Shown here: piece by piece, positions 1-13,180 of the stretch
How positions within the stretch are numbered: the first letter of the stretch is position 1
How the letters are laid out: each line of letters opens with the position of its first letter
Assembly: GCA_039654915.1 (NCBI GenBank)
Contig: CM077593.1
Location: 113,447,413-113,511,412, forward strand
Direction of reading: 5' to 3'
DNA: 64,000 nucleotides
Source of the DNA: Aquilaria yunnanensis
Lineage: Eukaryota; Streptophyta; Magnoliopsida; Malvales; Thymelaeaceae
Program-made: the position numbers and the translations under genes
The notes under the pieces: model-generated
Told to the model about the DNA's origin: nothing
Database searches by the model: none
What the model saw: the letters and a program-made list of their open reading frames with translations, nothing else

Positions 1-950
1 AAAAAAAGAACAAGAAATAAAGAAAGAAAATAAACGTGCATTAGAGATAATAGAGATATCTTTTGTTTTGTTAATTTTGACAAGACTTTAAAACAAATTC
101 TATCGGATGTGAATAAGCCATCTCAAACTCTCTTTCTCGTTCAATCCATTCTAGTATTTTTTTTTTTTTTTTTGTGTTTTCCATTACTAGACAAAGTTTT
201 TTGGGGTCAGAAATTTGACTGTTATCACATTGTATATTACTGATAACAATTTGAATCTCTAACCTACACTCATACTCATGCAATGTTACCTTCTAGCAAT
301 ATCTAACCAACCCAATCTTTGTTGCCATTAACTACAAACATAACTAGTATCGATCATTGATTAGGAAAAAGTTTTTTTATGAAAATTAAGCAACTGAGAT
401 TTGGGTTTGATGCAAAATTAGGGTCTAATGTTTTATATGATAAAGTTTAAGGACCAATAGGATAAAGAGCATGATTTCAGGGATTAACAATGGTGTTTAT
501 CCATTCACACAAATAGATAAAAAAGCAAAGCAACAAAAAAAATATAAGCTTAGAAGTAAAAAACGAACGTAAAGTTTGGGGAGTAGAAGAGCAAACAAAA
601 ATACTCTAAATAACATAGGTTTAGCCATTGACCTAATAATGGAAAAAAAGAATAAGAATAACATTAGCCAAAGCTAAACCATACCAAAATCATGCACAAA
701 GTCAGGTAAACTACAACACAACACTAAATTTTTATTTTAGGAGATATAAATAAAATGAAAAAGTTAATAAAATAAGGTGAAAATTGGGTTTCAATGGCAA
801 AAAAAAATAAAGTTTAATATTTTAGAAAAAAAATAAAAAAAGCTTTGAACCAATAAAACAAATGGAAAGACTGCACATGCTAATGATTTAATTATTAACA
901 TAATAAAGGCAAAAAAAAAAAGAAATGAAAATATTTGTCAATACCTTAAA
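1..950. repeat. Direct repeat, copy A (diverged ~0.9 kb duplication)
   Basis: This non-coding AT-rich block recurs at 3155-4078 with a constant offset of about 3155 bases. Shared landmarks in the same order include GTGCATTAGAGATA, TCTATCGGATGTG, AAGTTTAAGGACCAATAGG and GGAGATATAAATAAAATG. Identity looks like 85-90 percent by eye, with small indels. The left end is cut by the window, so the true unit may be longer. No protein domain or RNA gene is visible. Confidence 0.85.
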
Positions 951-3154
951 CTAAAAAAAATCATAAAAATTATATTTCTAATAAATTATTACAGTTATAT
1001 AAGATTAACTTTTAATTAAAAAATATTCTCAATAAAAAAAATATAAGAATAAAAGTAAGTCATTATAAAATTAATTGATATAAATTAAAATAAACAGGCT
1101 GTTATACGTACCGGGTGTCGTCATATACTCAGATATGTTTTAATATTTTATAAAATTTGACAGGAACATCATAAACTTGGTGGAATGACTAAAGCAGCTG
1201 GGGAGAGCTAGTGGGATATGATTTCTATACCAACCCAGCTCTGTTTTGTTATTTTATTTCTATCATCTCCTTCTATCCCTGTCCCTTCCTCTTCACTCTG
1301 TTTTGTTTTTTCTCCTGGTTGTTTTCCCTTCATTCTCCCTTTTTGTTTTTTCTTTCTCCTGTTTGTTTCTTTTTTTACTTTAATAACAATTTGCTTTTTA
1401 TATCTTATTTTCCCGTTCTCCTGCTTTTGCAGTTTATGTATTTTCTTTTTCTTTCATATTTCACTTTTTCCAGTTTTAATTATTCACTTTTCCTTTATTT
1501 TTCTCTTTTCAATTTTTATTTTTATTTTATTTTTCTCATTTTTTATTTATTTTTGTAATTAACTTTTGTCTCTTGTTTTATTTCATATTTTTTCCATTTA
1601 TTTTTTTTTCAAATTTGTCAACTAGTAAAATAAAAACAACAATACACAAAAGAATATATAGGAACTGAAAAAAGAATACAAGCAAAGTGATATATTGGAA
1701 TGCAAAAATGAATATACTTATAAGAGAACAAATAGCAATATATAAAAGAACAGATATAAATTGAAAAAAACATAAAGTTATAAAAGAACATACAAAAACT
1801 GGAAAAAGAACATAAATGAAAGAGAACGAGAGCCAGTAGTGTAAGAACAAACACAATAATCAATATGTTTCGTTTGCACTAATTATATATTCATTTTGAA
1901 TTACACATGTTAGACAAATAGTAAATAATAATCAATTCAAAACAAACAGAATAGATATTGTTTGACAATAAAATAATGGAAATATGAGAACAAACTAAAC
2001 ATAAATGAAGACATAAAGAAACTAAAAAAGAACAAACAACAATACATGAAAGAATAAACTATATTTATAAAAGAATATATTCAATAAAAGAACACATATA
2101 TAACTCTTCCTTTTTCCCTTTTTTTTCTTTTGCCAACAACTTTTTATTAGAGAATATTTACTCAGCGTAATTTTAATTGATCTGTTTATTCATTAGTTAA
2201 AGAAGATGTTGCGCGTAATTTTCTTTTTCCAAAATTACATTTCATTACAAACACAAGAGCGTGGAAATAGTTTAATTTTTTTTCGATGTCCTTACCAGCT
2301 TATGCGCTACATTTATAGAGAATGTTGGGTTATACGCAGAACACCACGCGTTACTGCGACAATTTATGACGAAGCAAAGGTTGGAATATATGGACAAAAA
2401 ATTTCAAATTAAGGTGTCAATTGTCAGAAAAAAAAACATTTACGCACCATATGACCATAACAACAAGACGCAATATGTGAGGAACCTATTTAGACATTGT
2501 GCCAATTCTCAGGCCTGGTGATCTTCCTGGGCCAGACTTGCACTAATTAGTATTATCCTGTTTCACATTGACCATTTTATTTTATTTTTATTAAAGTTTG
2601 GTTTGAACACATTTATATTAATTTGTATTAATTTTTTAAAAAAAATAATATTTAGAAACTATAATTTTTAAAGTTTTATTTTTATATAATAATATACAAA
2701 TTTTTATAATATATTTTGAAAGAGATAAAATAATAAATTAATTTTTATGAATAGTAAAATGATCAACTTTTGTGAAATAGGGGGATTATATACTAGGTTT
2801 AACTATACAAATAGCCCCACAACTTGTTAAACTCATGTGAGTTAGTCCATGACTTAGGACTCAGTAAATCTAAGTCCCTAAACTTTGCAAAATGTCACGA
2901 GTTGGTCCATCCACTCAAATGCTTTGATGGAAATATTACAAAAGCATATATTATCTATTTTAATTCATCAAAAGAGGCTCTCTTAATTCATAAACATCTA
3001 AACACACTATTCTCCCTCAACCTCTAACAATCTCAAGACAGTAAAAAATCATCTGTTCATTCTACATTTTGCTGCTTCAAGTTGGGGGTTGATACACGTT
3101 TAGCCCCTCCCCTTTCAACAAATAAGAGATGTTATTTTGTAACCTTCCCTTAAA
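951..3154. other. Non-genic AT-rich spacer between the two repeat copies
   Basis: No gene is supported here. Positions 1240-1617 are a pyrimidine-rich, T-dominated tract whose open frames translate only to Phe/Leu/Ser runs. Positions 1620-2100 are a purine-rich tract with many irregular AGAACA-type motifs. A stretch at about 2795-3130 carries phrases such as CCCTAAACTTTG and GAGTTGGTCCAT, which resemble the arms of the TIR elements seen elsewhere in the window, but I did not find a matching arm. Confidence 0.5.
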
Positions 3155-4078
3155 AAAAAAAAGAACAAGAAATAAAGAAAAAAAATAAACGTGCATTAGA
3201 GATAGTAAAGATATCTTTTGTTTTGTTAATGTTGGCAATACTTTAAAGCAAATTCTATCGGATGTGGATAAGCCATCTCAAACTCTTTCTGGTTCAATCC
3301 ATTTTGGTTTTTTTTTTTTTGTGTTTTCCATCACTAGACAATATTTTTTGTGGGTAGAAATTTGGCTTTTATCACCTTGTGTATTACCGATAACAATCTG
3401 AATCTCTAACCTACACTCATACTCACACAAATGTTACCTTCTAGCAATCTCTAACCAACTCAATCTTTGTTGCCATTAACTACAAACATAACTAGTATTG
3501 ATCATTTACCATGAAAAAGTTTTTTTATGAAAATTAAGCAATTGAGATTTGGGTTTGATGCAAAATTAGGGTCTAACATTTTATATGATAAAGTTTAAGG
3601 ACCAATAGGATAAAGAGCATGATTTCAATGATTAACAATGGTGTTTATCCATTCACACAAATAGATAAAAAAACAAAGCAACAAAAAAATATAAGCTTAG
3701 AAGTAAAAAATCAAGGTAAAGTTTGGAGACTAGAAGAATAAACAGAAATACTCTAAATAACATGGGTTTAGCCATTCACCTAATAACGGAAAAAAAGAAA
3801 AAAAATAACATTAGCCAAAGCTAAACCATCGCAAAATCATGCACAAAGTCAGATAAACTACAACACAACACTAAAGTTTTATTTTAGGAGATATAAATAA
3901 AATGGAAAAGTTAATAAAATAAGGTGAAAATTGGGTTTCAATGGCAAAAAAAATGAAATTGGAAAAACAATAAAAAAAACTTTGAATCAATAGAACAAAT
4001 GGAAAGACTGCACATGCTAATAATTTAACTATTAACATAATAAAGGCAAAAAAATAAAAGAAATGAAAATATTTTTCA
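3155..4078. repeat. Direct repeat, copy B
   Basis: This is the second copy of the block at 1-950. Similarity stops near 4078, just after GAAATGAAAATATTT, where the two copies diverge abruptly. A much weaker third echo of its last part (GTAAATAAA, then CCAATAGACCAAATAGAAAGACT) is visible at about 4265-4360, so the family may have more degenerate members nearby. No coding signal is present. Confidence 0.85.
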
Positions 4079-7000
4079 AAACCAAAACAACTCGAATCAT
4101 ACTTAAAAGTATGCAAACCTTAGTGACTAAAGTTGTCTTCGAAAACAATAATAAGAAAAGGAAACAAAAAGAGTTTGGGGCACATAGAGGAAATAAAAAA
4201 ACTTTAGGTATTAAAAATTTAAAAATTGACTTAATAAAGATAAAAAATAATTTTCATAAAAAACTAGCAAACTACAGGTCCAATGTTTTGTTTTAAAAGA
4301 TGTAAATAAAAAACAGTAACAACAAATTTGGAAACCAATAGACCAAATAGAAAGACTCTAGGTATTGAGTCTAGGAACCAAAATGACAGACAGATAAAAC
4401 ATGGGGTTTAAATGGGAAATAACAGCAATTTAGGAATTGAAAACGTGTTTTAACCAAAATAAAACGTGAACAAATTAAGAAAAGGAAAATAGTGAGGCCC
4501 TCTAAAACGTGATTGTCTTTCTGAAGACAACTTCAAAGGAAGAAGGCCATAGCTTCTCGAAAAAGGTGATAATCTTTAAAAAAGTGATGGATACTGTAGA
4601 TGAACAGTGGAAAATATTATTAACTATTATTTTGATACACGCATTATTACCTATGAAGTAAACAGTTGTAAAAAGTTTTGAGACCGTATGTAGTAATAAT
4701 ATATCATTTGAAAAAAAACAAGTACATGAAAGAACATGTTTGTTTACATAAAATATATTCCTTCCTCTCATATTTTTCACTCTGTTTGTTAATGTTATTG
4801 TTTGCTAGAAAAATTTTCTAAAAATTGTATTTATAGACTATAAGTTTTCATTTAAATTATGTATAAAATTTGTCTATCTATGCACTAAAATATTGAGTAT
4901 GAAAAACTATAGATCAATTATTATGAATAATGAATGATGCAAATAATTTGAGATGAATGTATTACTTTTTTAAGAAACTCACTTTTTAATTTTTCTCCTC
5001 CAAAATTGGTTAAAAAAAAAAAAGACGCATAGGCCCTTTTCTCCTTTTCTAAAATGAAGTTGTATGGACAGGAAATCCAGTAAATAATAGTTTATGTTTT
5101 ACAATGATAGAAAAGGGTGAAAAAACATTTTGAGATGAAGCTGAGGGAATATACTTGGGACTGTGCGTAGAATTGGATGCTTTGGTGTGCTGCTGCAGGC
5201 CGAGTCACATTGCTGGCTGCCTTGCAGGCCAAGTCACATCGATCGGAGGCCTGTTCACATTGCTTGGAGCTATCTATCGATCAGAGGCCTCTTCACTGTG
5301 ATCCATAAATTGAAGGCCCGTCGTGATGGACCGGTTGGCACCTTTTGATTACATTTAACACTATTGAGATTCAGGAGGTTGGGGTGGCACAGATCGGTTA
5401 GTCACAATAACAAACCTTGGCATCATTTTCCAAAATTGAACACTCTTAGAGTTCTTTTCATGCAAAATAAAGGGTCTGGGTTTACCTTTTGTTATGACAA
5501 ATTGTCATCTGACTACAACTTTTTTCCTTAGAAAAATGTATTATGACAGTTATCACAATGATAAGTATCAGCTCTCCATCAAAGAGTTTTGTTTTTTGGA
5601 TTCATGGAAGCATCTATAAATAAGAACATTTGTGAGTTTTTGCGAATGACTAGTGGGGCTACTTAACTGTGTTTCAAAACTTCGATAACGTCAAGTCACA
5701 TTTGATTTTTATTTTTGGTGCTCCCTAAATTAATAAAATTTCCACAAATAATAAAAGTGTCGAATTTGTCTGTTATTAGTTATTACAATAACAGACTATC
5801 ATACAAGGGCCCTTTTTCTTGTGCTCCTCCCTCTTCTTTCGTCCAACACATTTCATTTGGTTAAAAGCTCTGAAAACTACACGTATCTCTTGTTCCAGAG
5901 TCAGCTAAACCTACAGGCTGCTTGGGGCAATTTACTCTTATCCCCAGTTCTCAATTCTCATTGAAAACTTCTTAAAAGAATCACGAGATACCTCCAACTA
6001 ATGTAGATATAGTTCCTCATCTTACAGAACTAAATATGCTACAAGCGCAAATACCGTTTCGCCCAAGTTCTCGTCAGTATATGGATTGAACCACAGATTC
6101 GATTTCCCTCTCCCTTTTCTTTTTCAGCCGACAAATACACTAGGGGCTCTCAGATCATGCACCTAGCACTAGATCACATTCAAGAATTGGGTGCATTCCC
6201 CAAACTCCATTTTGGAATAGGAGCCAAGAAACTTATTTCTTAACCTTTTTTTTTGTTAGTACGTTGATGCCTATATTATTGTCGGGAATGTCACGAATGG
6301 TGAAAAACTCCTACTTAAAAATCCATATTTACCATCTGAAGCTTTAACCGGACAAAGATACGTGCATCCTAAATTTGAGGCTAGAGATTCAAATCCTTTT
6401 TAAGTCTATTCTTACTTCTTAGCATCTATTTAGGTACAAGTGTGACATCCAAGATTATAGAGGAACCAAATCCTTTGAATCAGCTCTCAGATACTATAAC
6501 CATGCGTGCGGATCTGTGGGAAAAAAGCCCATACTTTTACAATCTATATATAACCACATCAGAGATCTTCATATACCTCCACCCTTTTTTCCCTTTTCCA
6601 AACGTAAGATACAAATTTCAGTGATACTAATCTCAACGGCACAGATAATAGCAAGTTTTATTTTAAAGAAAAAAACAAATTTAACTATTTTCTCATTAAG
6701 AAGCACAATTTTGCTGGACACAAGTCCACAATCACAAATATACGAAGGAATAATAACTTCACATTCACAGCAGGAGAAACTTTTACACTTTGTAAATCGA
6801 TACATATTCTTCCCTTACACCACCATGCCCATCGTTTAGAGTACCTTTGATTTTTTAGGGGCCACAACTCAGCATGTTTATTTTTCACTCCATGAAAAGA
6901 ACAGAAACTAAAATGATCTGCCAAAGCACATCTATGCGCCCCTTTCTGAATATGTTACAAGATTTTTTGCTTATACCAAAATTTACTGCCAAAAAAATGA

Positions 7001-7100
7001 ATTGAAGCAACGTACAGGAGAAAAATCATTTTGCTAGAGCCATTAATTAGTTGAACTGACCATTTGGAGAGACCATCTGATGGTGCCATGAAAATCAGAA
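4079..7100. other. Intergenic region downstream of RLP4, no gene recognised
   Basis: The stretch is mostly AT-rich. Short open frames (5163-5348 and 6442-6839) look like chance: they are under 110 codons, overlap on both strands and match nothing I know. At 5180-5310 there are short imperfect repeats around GGCC...GTCACAT and ATCGATC..AGGCC of unknown meaning. The part next to 7100 probably contains the RLP4 3' untranslated region. Confidence 0.45.
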
Positions 7101-7152
7101 GTCAGCACCTGAAGTGGATGTGGATTAGTATCATGGTATTGCCAGTTGTTAA

Positions 7153-10100
7153 TCATGATAACAAGCTAGGCCCATTCTCAGCAGCTGTCCGAGCATGAGC
7201 AAGAGCGTGGCCATGGTTATGGTGCCTCGTCATTTGAATATCATGTGACAAGTGGGTTCGAGCTTTTGCATAAGGTGCCCCTCTTGCTGCAACAAATGAA
7301 GCAACGCAAAAAGATGCACCATAAGCTTTCGTGTAGAGGAATTTGTTACCTTTCTCTAGGTTCATTCCGTTTGTATTGCATATCAATAACAGAAGAAGGC
7401 ACCATACGCACTATCCAACATTTGTAGCAATTTTGCACTTGCAAAAACATGCCTTCTACAATTTTATTTTTTAATTTTGATTGTGTAACATCTTTTGGGA
7501 TGTAAGATCCTGTCTTTTAAAATTTGGAAGGCCCTTTTAATAAAATAGATAACACCCTTTGATGATTCTCCATTGTATAAAAGGATCATCCAGATTAAAA
7601 ACCAACACATTTTCCACATCCACCGAATGTTATATAACCTACTTCAAGTGAAGGAAATTCAACAAAAGGAAAATGGAAAAAAAAATTCACATTCTAAGGG
7701 CCCTAAGTTTTCGTTTCATTTCATATCATCAATACAAAACAATCTTGCCCTAAGTTTTCGTTTCATTTCATATCATCAATACAAAACAATCTTACTTGAT
7801 TTTAGACTTTTACTATTCTCAAAAAGAAAAGCATATTCACTCCCTGTTCTCCCTTCCATTTTCATGGCTCTGCTCCAATCAATACTGTGTCAATTTCAAA
7901 CTTGGTTTCTTGTCCCTCGCAACTTTCTTTAAATCCAAATTTCATAAAAACACTAATTTTCCCTTGCAATCAGTTTTATCTTTGTAGATACCAGTGGTAA
8001 TGATGTAAATCTTCCCCGAAGAGGTTTTCATCATTTCCTCTTTATTGTGATTAAGAATTGTAAAACACCACACAAGGACTTTCCATTCTGCAAAAATGCT
8101 ATTTGATCTTTTAGCATTATGACATGCATCTTACATTCAGTATCAGTCTAAAAGTTATTCTATTTAAAGAGTATGAAATGAGAAAAAATAAAATAAAAGT
8201 TCGTTTTAAATTGAATCATTACTGAATCTACTAACAAATGGAAGTGTGACCAGTACATGGAAAGGGAGATAAATCTAGTTGTTATTATACTAACCTGCAA
8301 TCTGCTGTGCTCTTAGGATATTTTGCCGTCTTTTCCACCAAATCATCAAACAGATGACAAGAAACAAGAAACAAAATACCACACCAAATGCAATGCCAAC
8401 TTTAGCACCAGCAGATAGATGTGGCCCACATGTTGGAAGTCCGGGTATACCACACAGACCTGCATTATCGGTAAAACTGCAGCACAATAGAAATCAGTAC
8501 ATATACGAAAGAACTCATACTCTACACCATAAAACTTAAGAGAACTTCTTCAGTAAATTGATCCATCTCAAAACACAAGTAACTAAAAACATACTTGATC
8601 CCATCAGAGGAAAAAAGGAAAGGAAGAAAAAACATACTTGAAGCTAGCTCCATGCAGAAGCCGCCCTCCTAGTGCTGCAGGAACTCTGCCTGACAGTGAA
8701 TTGCCATTGAGATTCCTGCACCATCAAAACTTCACTTAGATTTTCGTTTACAGGCCAGAATATTCTTTTTGGAGTGCACTTTGAAGAGATCAAACATAAA
8801 TAGAGATCTTACAGTCTGTGTAAAGCTGTCAACTGTCCTAGACTTTCAGGAATTGATCCATTGAATGAATTGTATGAAAGGTCCCTGTCACAGAGGAATG
8901 TAGCTATATATTTACACATGTAATCTAACTTGAGATGATCCTCAACAATAGATCAGAACAGTTATATGCTTTTGACAAAATCGAGACCAGGTTTTTCATT
9001 CCAACCATCAATTTTCGTTCATATGTTTCCAGGATATAGATGTTCAACAGAGTCATTTACAAACTTACAGTACTTCTAAACTTGTAATTGTTCCAAGGGA
9101 TGATGGAATGGCTCCATGCAAGCTGTTCCCACTCAAGTTTCTGACGAATCAAGAGAGAGAATACGCAAGAAAAGATAATATCAAGTTTGATGACAATAAA
9201 TCACTATTTATTATACAGAAGAAAGGAAGTAACTAGCAGAACTAGACTAGTCCATCACAGTTGCCATTAAAGTATAGGTTATTAACAATAATACTTGTTT
9301 GGCAGTTGGGGATTACAGGAGTGCAATGTGTCCTCAAAGGCAGCCAATCTTAAGTAAACTGTAGGAAGCCTAAAAAGACTTACATGCTTTGCAGATGATG
9401 CAGTTTGGATATGTCTTTTGGCAGAAACCCCCTTAGACCTTGATTTTCAAGACTTCTGATAGTGCAGAAACAAAAACCAATTACTTCAAGTGTGCAAGCA
9501 CAAATCATGGAAAACTGAGACTTTCAATTTTCTCAAAATGAAGTGATGTAATCCCAAATGATGCCTTTCGCATAAACATAAAGAAACATGCACATGGATT
9601 TAAAATGATTCGACTCACAATTGATGAACTCACAATAAGAGAACTAGGAGGTTTTGAGTAGTATATTCGCATTGTCCACAAGGAGATTGAAATTCAGAAA
9701 ACTTTCAAATAATAACCTGCGCTATTTAGAAAGACTTAGAAATAATTGAACATTAGGTAAGGTACTATACCAGACTTATTTGTATCCAAGCACAGATTTA
9801 TTGATCAGAATTTAAAACCAGATTCTCTATGCATTTCTTAAATTGAGTCCTGGAACGTGCCAAAAACCCTTTCTCCCTGTCCCATCCACGTCCTTGGTGG
9901 AAGAAAGGTGTTCACCAACAAGAGACTAATTTTGAAGCTAGATGGCATCCTAATTGACCTACAATTTATAAGTTCTTTATGGTTTATTCAAAGTGAGCCA
10001 CAGAAGAATCACATCTTGAAAAATGACAATTTGTGCATTAGAACTTAAAAAGGATTGGATGGAAGTTAATTGGAATGGGAAATTCAAGAATGCTGGCCAA

Positions 10101-12958
10101 GCGTGTTTTTGAATGGATATGTAGCCAAAAGAAGGAATTAAGTTATTTCTAGGTGTACAGCACCAAGGACTTTACCTGTGCTGAAACATTAATTTCAAGT
10201 TCGTCAACAAATGAGTTAGCATGAGATTGTAACATTATGCAGCTTCTACATGATAGATAAAGATAGTAATTTAACAGTCATGGTAAAGGATTTTCCTACA
10301 GAAACTATAGGCCTAGCTGCTTACCCTTAAAATGTTCAGTTGTCAATTAATAAAAAAAATTAAGTGAATATCTCATCTCATATTGATATTAACAAAATTT
10401 TTACTGGAGTTCCTCAATATTCTCTACTTGTTTTATTTGAAAACAGAAACAGATACAGAGCAATATGCTTCTCGTTCTATAATAAAAGCAGCAACATAGG
10501 AAATATCAATAGGAAAATGACATGCTTTTATACCAAAACTTTGATCTACCGAAGTTTGTGTGCCCAAACATTTGCATGCATCATCAAGAGAACGTATGAT
10601 AAATGAAAATAATATAAATAACTGGCAGGAACTAAGGAAATTACTCATTAAAATAACAAAGAGGATTGTAGGGCTAAAGATCCAAAACGTACAGGCCATC
10701 AATGAACCACTTGCTGCTACCACTCTCAAAGTGACAATCCGCTCCACCCCATGGATGTTCCTTTGGAACACAAGGATCACCATTCCACCCAAGACGTGCA
10801 GGCAGCGCAAGAGCAGTCTTCACTGTCTGTAAGGCCCTTACTGGAATACGGAATGAAAAATTAGTAAATTGTACAAATTGGTTACACCAGTTGGAAGCAG
10901 GGAAGAAAATTATATCCAGCCATCTAAACATGTTCAATAAACAATTAAAGCATTATTTATACCTTCTGAGTTAAATCAATTTGAAAATGAAGGCAAAACC
11001 ATGGTGGACAAGAACAGGGGGAGAGACCGAATAGTAGTTTATACCAAATGCTAGCAATTTATCATCAAGTCAATGCTTGCACATAGAGGTCTATTAAACA
11101 CGCATAAATGAAATATATTTTGCCAGATTCATTTTCATAGAATTATACTGTAGAAAAATATAAAACTTTGGAAAGCATTACCTTCATCTAGTAATGTTCT
11201 GGATTCAGCAACAATAACCTCAAAAATCTCAATAGCACTGATTGTTGCATGATTGCCTTTTTTGGGCTCTAGAGTCACAGCTAATGTCCTCCCATTAACA
11301 GCAATAGTTGTGTTAAGTACAAGAGCTGTATATTGGCCACCACTCATTTTCACAACATCCACATTTGGAAATACAGTATCACCATTAATAAGGACATCAA
11401 ATACCCTTTGCCCAGCCCCTGTAATTGATGCATCAATCTCAGCAAAGTGTAGCCATATCGAATAGTTCCGGTTGGGATCAACATCAATTGTATAGGCTAA
11501 ATCTGGCCGATTATCAGTGCTAACTATTGCTGTCTGATAAAGAGCTTCTGGATAGAAATTTGGTGCAGTAGAGGACTGTTTTATGGTACCTTCAGTAGCT
11601 CGTGTTGTATCAGCATTCTGAGCAAAGGTTCTAATTGGAACCCAGAACCTGTCACCACCCCAATGATCTCCACTATAATCTTCATCGAACTTTGGCTTTC
11701 CAGTACCCAAAGTAACTCTCTTCACAGTCCTAAGAATAACATTTTGATCCCACTGTGGGCCAAGAGAGTATGCTCTATCATCAACTTGAAGAATTTCAAT
11801 AGAAAGGACTGCAGGATCTCCATGGCCAGTACTATGGAAGCATATAGAGGCAGTACCATCCAAAAGAAACACAATGGCTTCAGCAAACACTTGATCATCA
11901 TGGCTACTCCAACCTGAATTTAGCGAATAAATCAAGGTGCCCTCAATTGAGATGTCAAACAGAGGCTCGTTGTCTAGTACAGTCTGTGCAACCAATCCAA
12001 AGAAGATCCTGACAGAATAGTGCCCCTTTGGCACTCTATTAATATTATAACAATTGTTTGGGCCACCAGAGAGGGGAAAATAGCGAAGTGTCTTAAGTGG
12101 GGGAGTTATGTAACTTGGAGGTGTTGCATTGAAAGGAATGCCACCTGTATAAGCAAAATCTTTATACCAAAGTGTATAGGTTGGTGGAGTACGCACATCG
12201 TCACGAGAGCCACAACTGATGCGCATTGCATATGGTGCTGTAGGCAGAGAATGCATGTTTATAAGCTCAAAAGAACTTACAGCCAAACCAATTGTAAGAA
12301 GTAGATATAACCAGGACGTGTTATTCAGTCTAGCAAACTATAATAAGAATCACAAACTAGTATCAGCAGACTGTATAAGCATTTGAGTTGATGCAAAAAG
12401 AGACATATACATCAAATGATTTCCCCCTCTTCAAATATGCCCGTTTGAATCCTTGTCTCTAGTCTCTGCTCGAATGCTTCCCCAGTATTTGAGGAACCAA
12501 CTTAAGAAGTCAAAGTTTACACTCTGCTTTGCTCTCAACTACACAGCAGCAACTCCAATGCATAGATCAACTACACAAAAACTCTTCAAAAGTAGCAATT
12601 AAAAAGAAAATGCTTCAAGAACTTCTATCAGACCAATTTCCCTACATGTCAACTGCCAGAAAGAGATCCGAACTTATTCACACTACCAATGCAGTCCATC
12701 CAAACGTGCAATGTCAGACTAAAACAAGCGAAATCAAACATCAAGAGCAAGCAATTTGAATCCAAATTGAATCAAAATGGAACAGCAATCGATTCAGAAA
12801 CCCCATTCAAACGAATCCAAACAGGAAAGCGGAAGCAATACAAAAAAACAAAACAAAACAGGAAGAGTGAAGTGAAGCGAACCAGGTCGAGCTGAAGAAG
12901 AGAAAGACAAGCAGAAAAGAAGCAGCAACGGAAGAGCGAATCTCAGGACCATCTTCAT
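7153..12958 (-). CDS. RLP4: RLP4-type receptor-like protein (malectin-like domain + LRRs + one TM, no kinase)
   Basis: Nine coding exons join in phase: 12958-12883, 12237-11182, 10840-10693, 9455-9384, 9140-9069, 8884-8813, 8715-8638, 8476-8295 and 7286-7153, giving 629 aa and a TGA stop. Residues 1-24 are a signal peptide (MKMVLRFALPLLLLF). About 27-375 form a malectin-like domain, encoded almost entirely by the large exon 2. A WNGDPC motif (residues 396-401) opens the LRR cap. LRRs run to about 525, with three consecutive exons of exactly 72 bp. A CGIPGLP..CGP segment precedes one membrane helix (about 551-572), and a basic tail ends in ENGPSLLS. There is no kinase domain, so signalling must use partners. 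Length and tail match my memory of Arabidopsis RLP4 (At1g28340), which has been linked to the cell surface and cell wall. The carbohydrate-binding role is inferred from the domain family. Confidence 0.95.
7701..7794. repeat. Tandem duplication, 47-bp unit x2, in the last RLP4 intron
   Basis: Two adjacent 47-bp copies begin CCCTAAGTTTTCG and end ACAAAACAATCTT, at 7701-7747 and 7748-7794. They are identical except for the final base. They lie inside the last RLP4 intron (8294-7287), so they do not alter the protein. The near-identity points to a recent event. Confidence 0.9.
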
Positions 12959-13180
12959 CAGAGCTTCTTGGACAGAGCTAATCTCTCCCTCTCTGCTCTA
13001 CCTATGGCTCCATTTTTCTAACATTCGCAGGCTCTATCTCTCTCTTCGCTCTTCGTCTTTTCCGGTTTTTTTGCCTAGTTTCTAGAGAGAGAGAAAATGG
13101 GAAAGCCGAGAGCGCACCTTAAGCCTTAACTCGTGTGTGTGTGTTACTGCAGGGAACGTGTGTGCAGGTAAACTGGTGGA
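12959..13180 (-). promoter_or_regulatory. RLP4 5' UTR / core promoter region
   Basis: Upstream of the RLP4 start codon lies a stretch with CT/GA-rich runs at 12990-13100 and a short GT run at 13131-13144. Such CT-rich tracts are common in plant 5' leaders. No TATA box can be assigned with confidence, and the transcription start was not located. Confidence 0.45.

Noticed and set aside
1211..1617. Open frames resembling multi-pass membrane proteins
   Set aside because: They arise from a T-rich pyrimidine tract; all frames translate to Phe/Leu/Ser runs with no conserved motif.
1..4078. The two direct repeats as LTRs of a retrotransposon
   Set aside because: No TG...CA ends, primer-binding site, polypurine tract or gag/pol sequence was seen between them, and the left copy is cut by the window.
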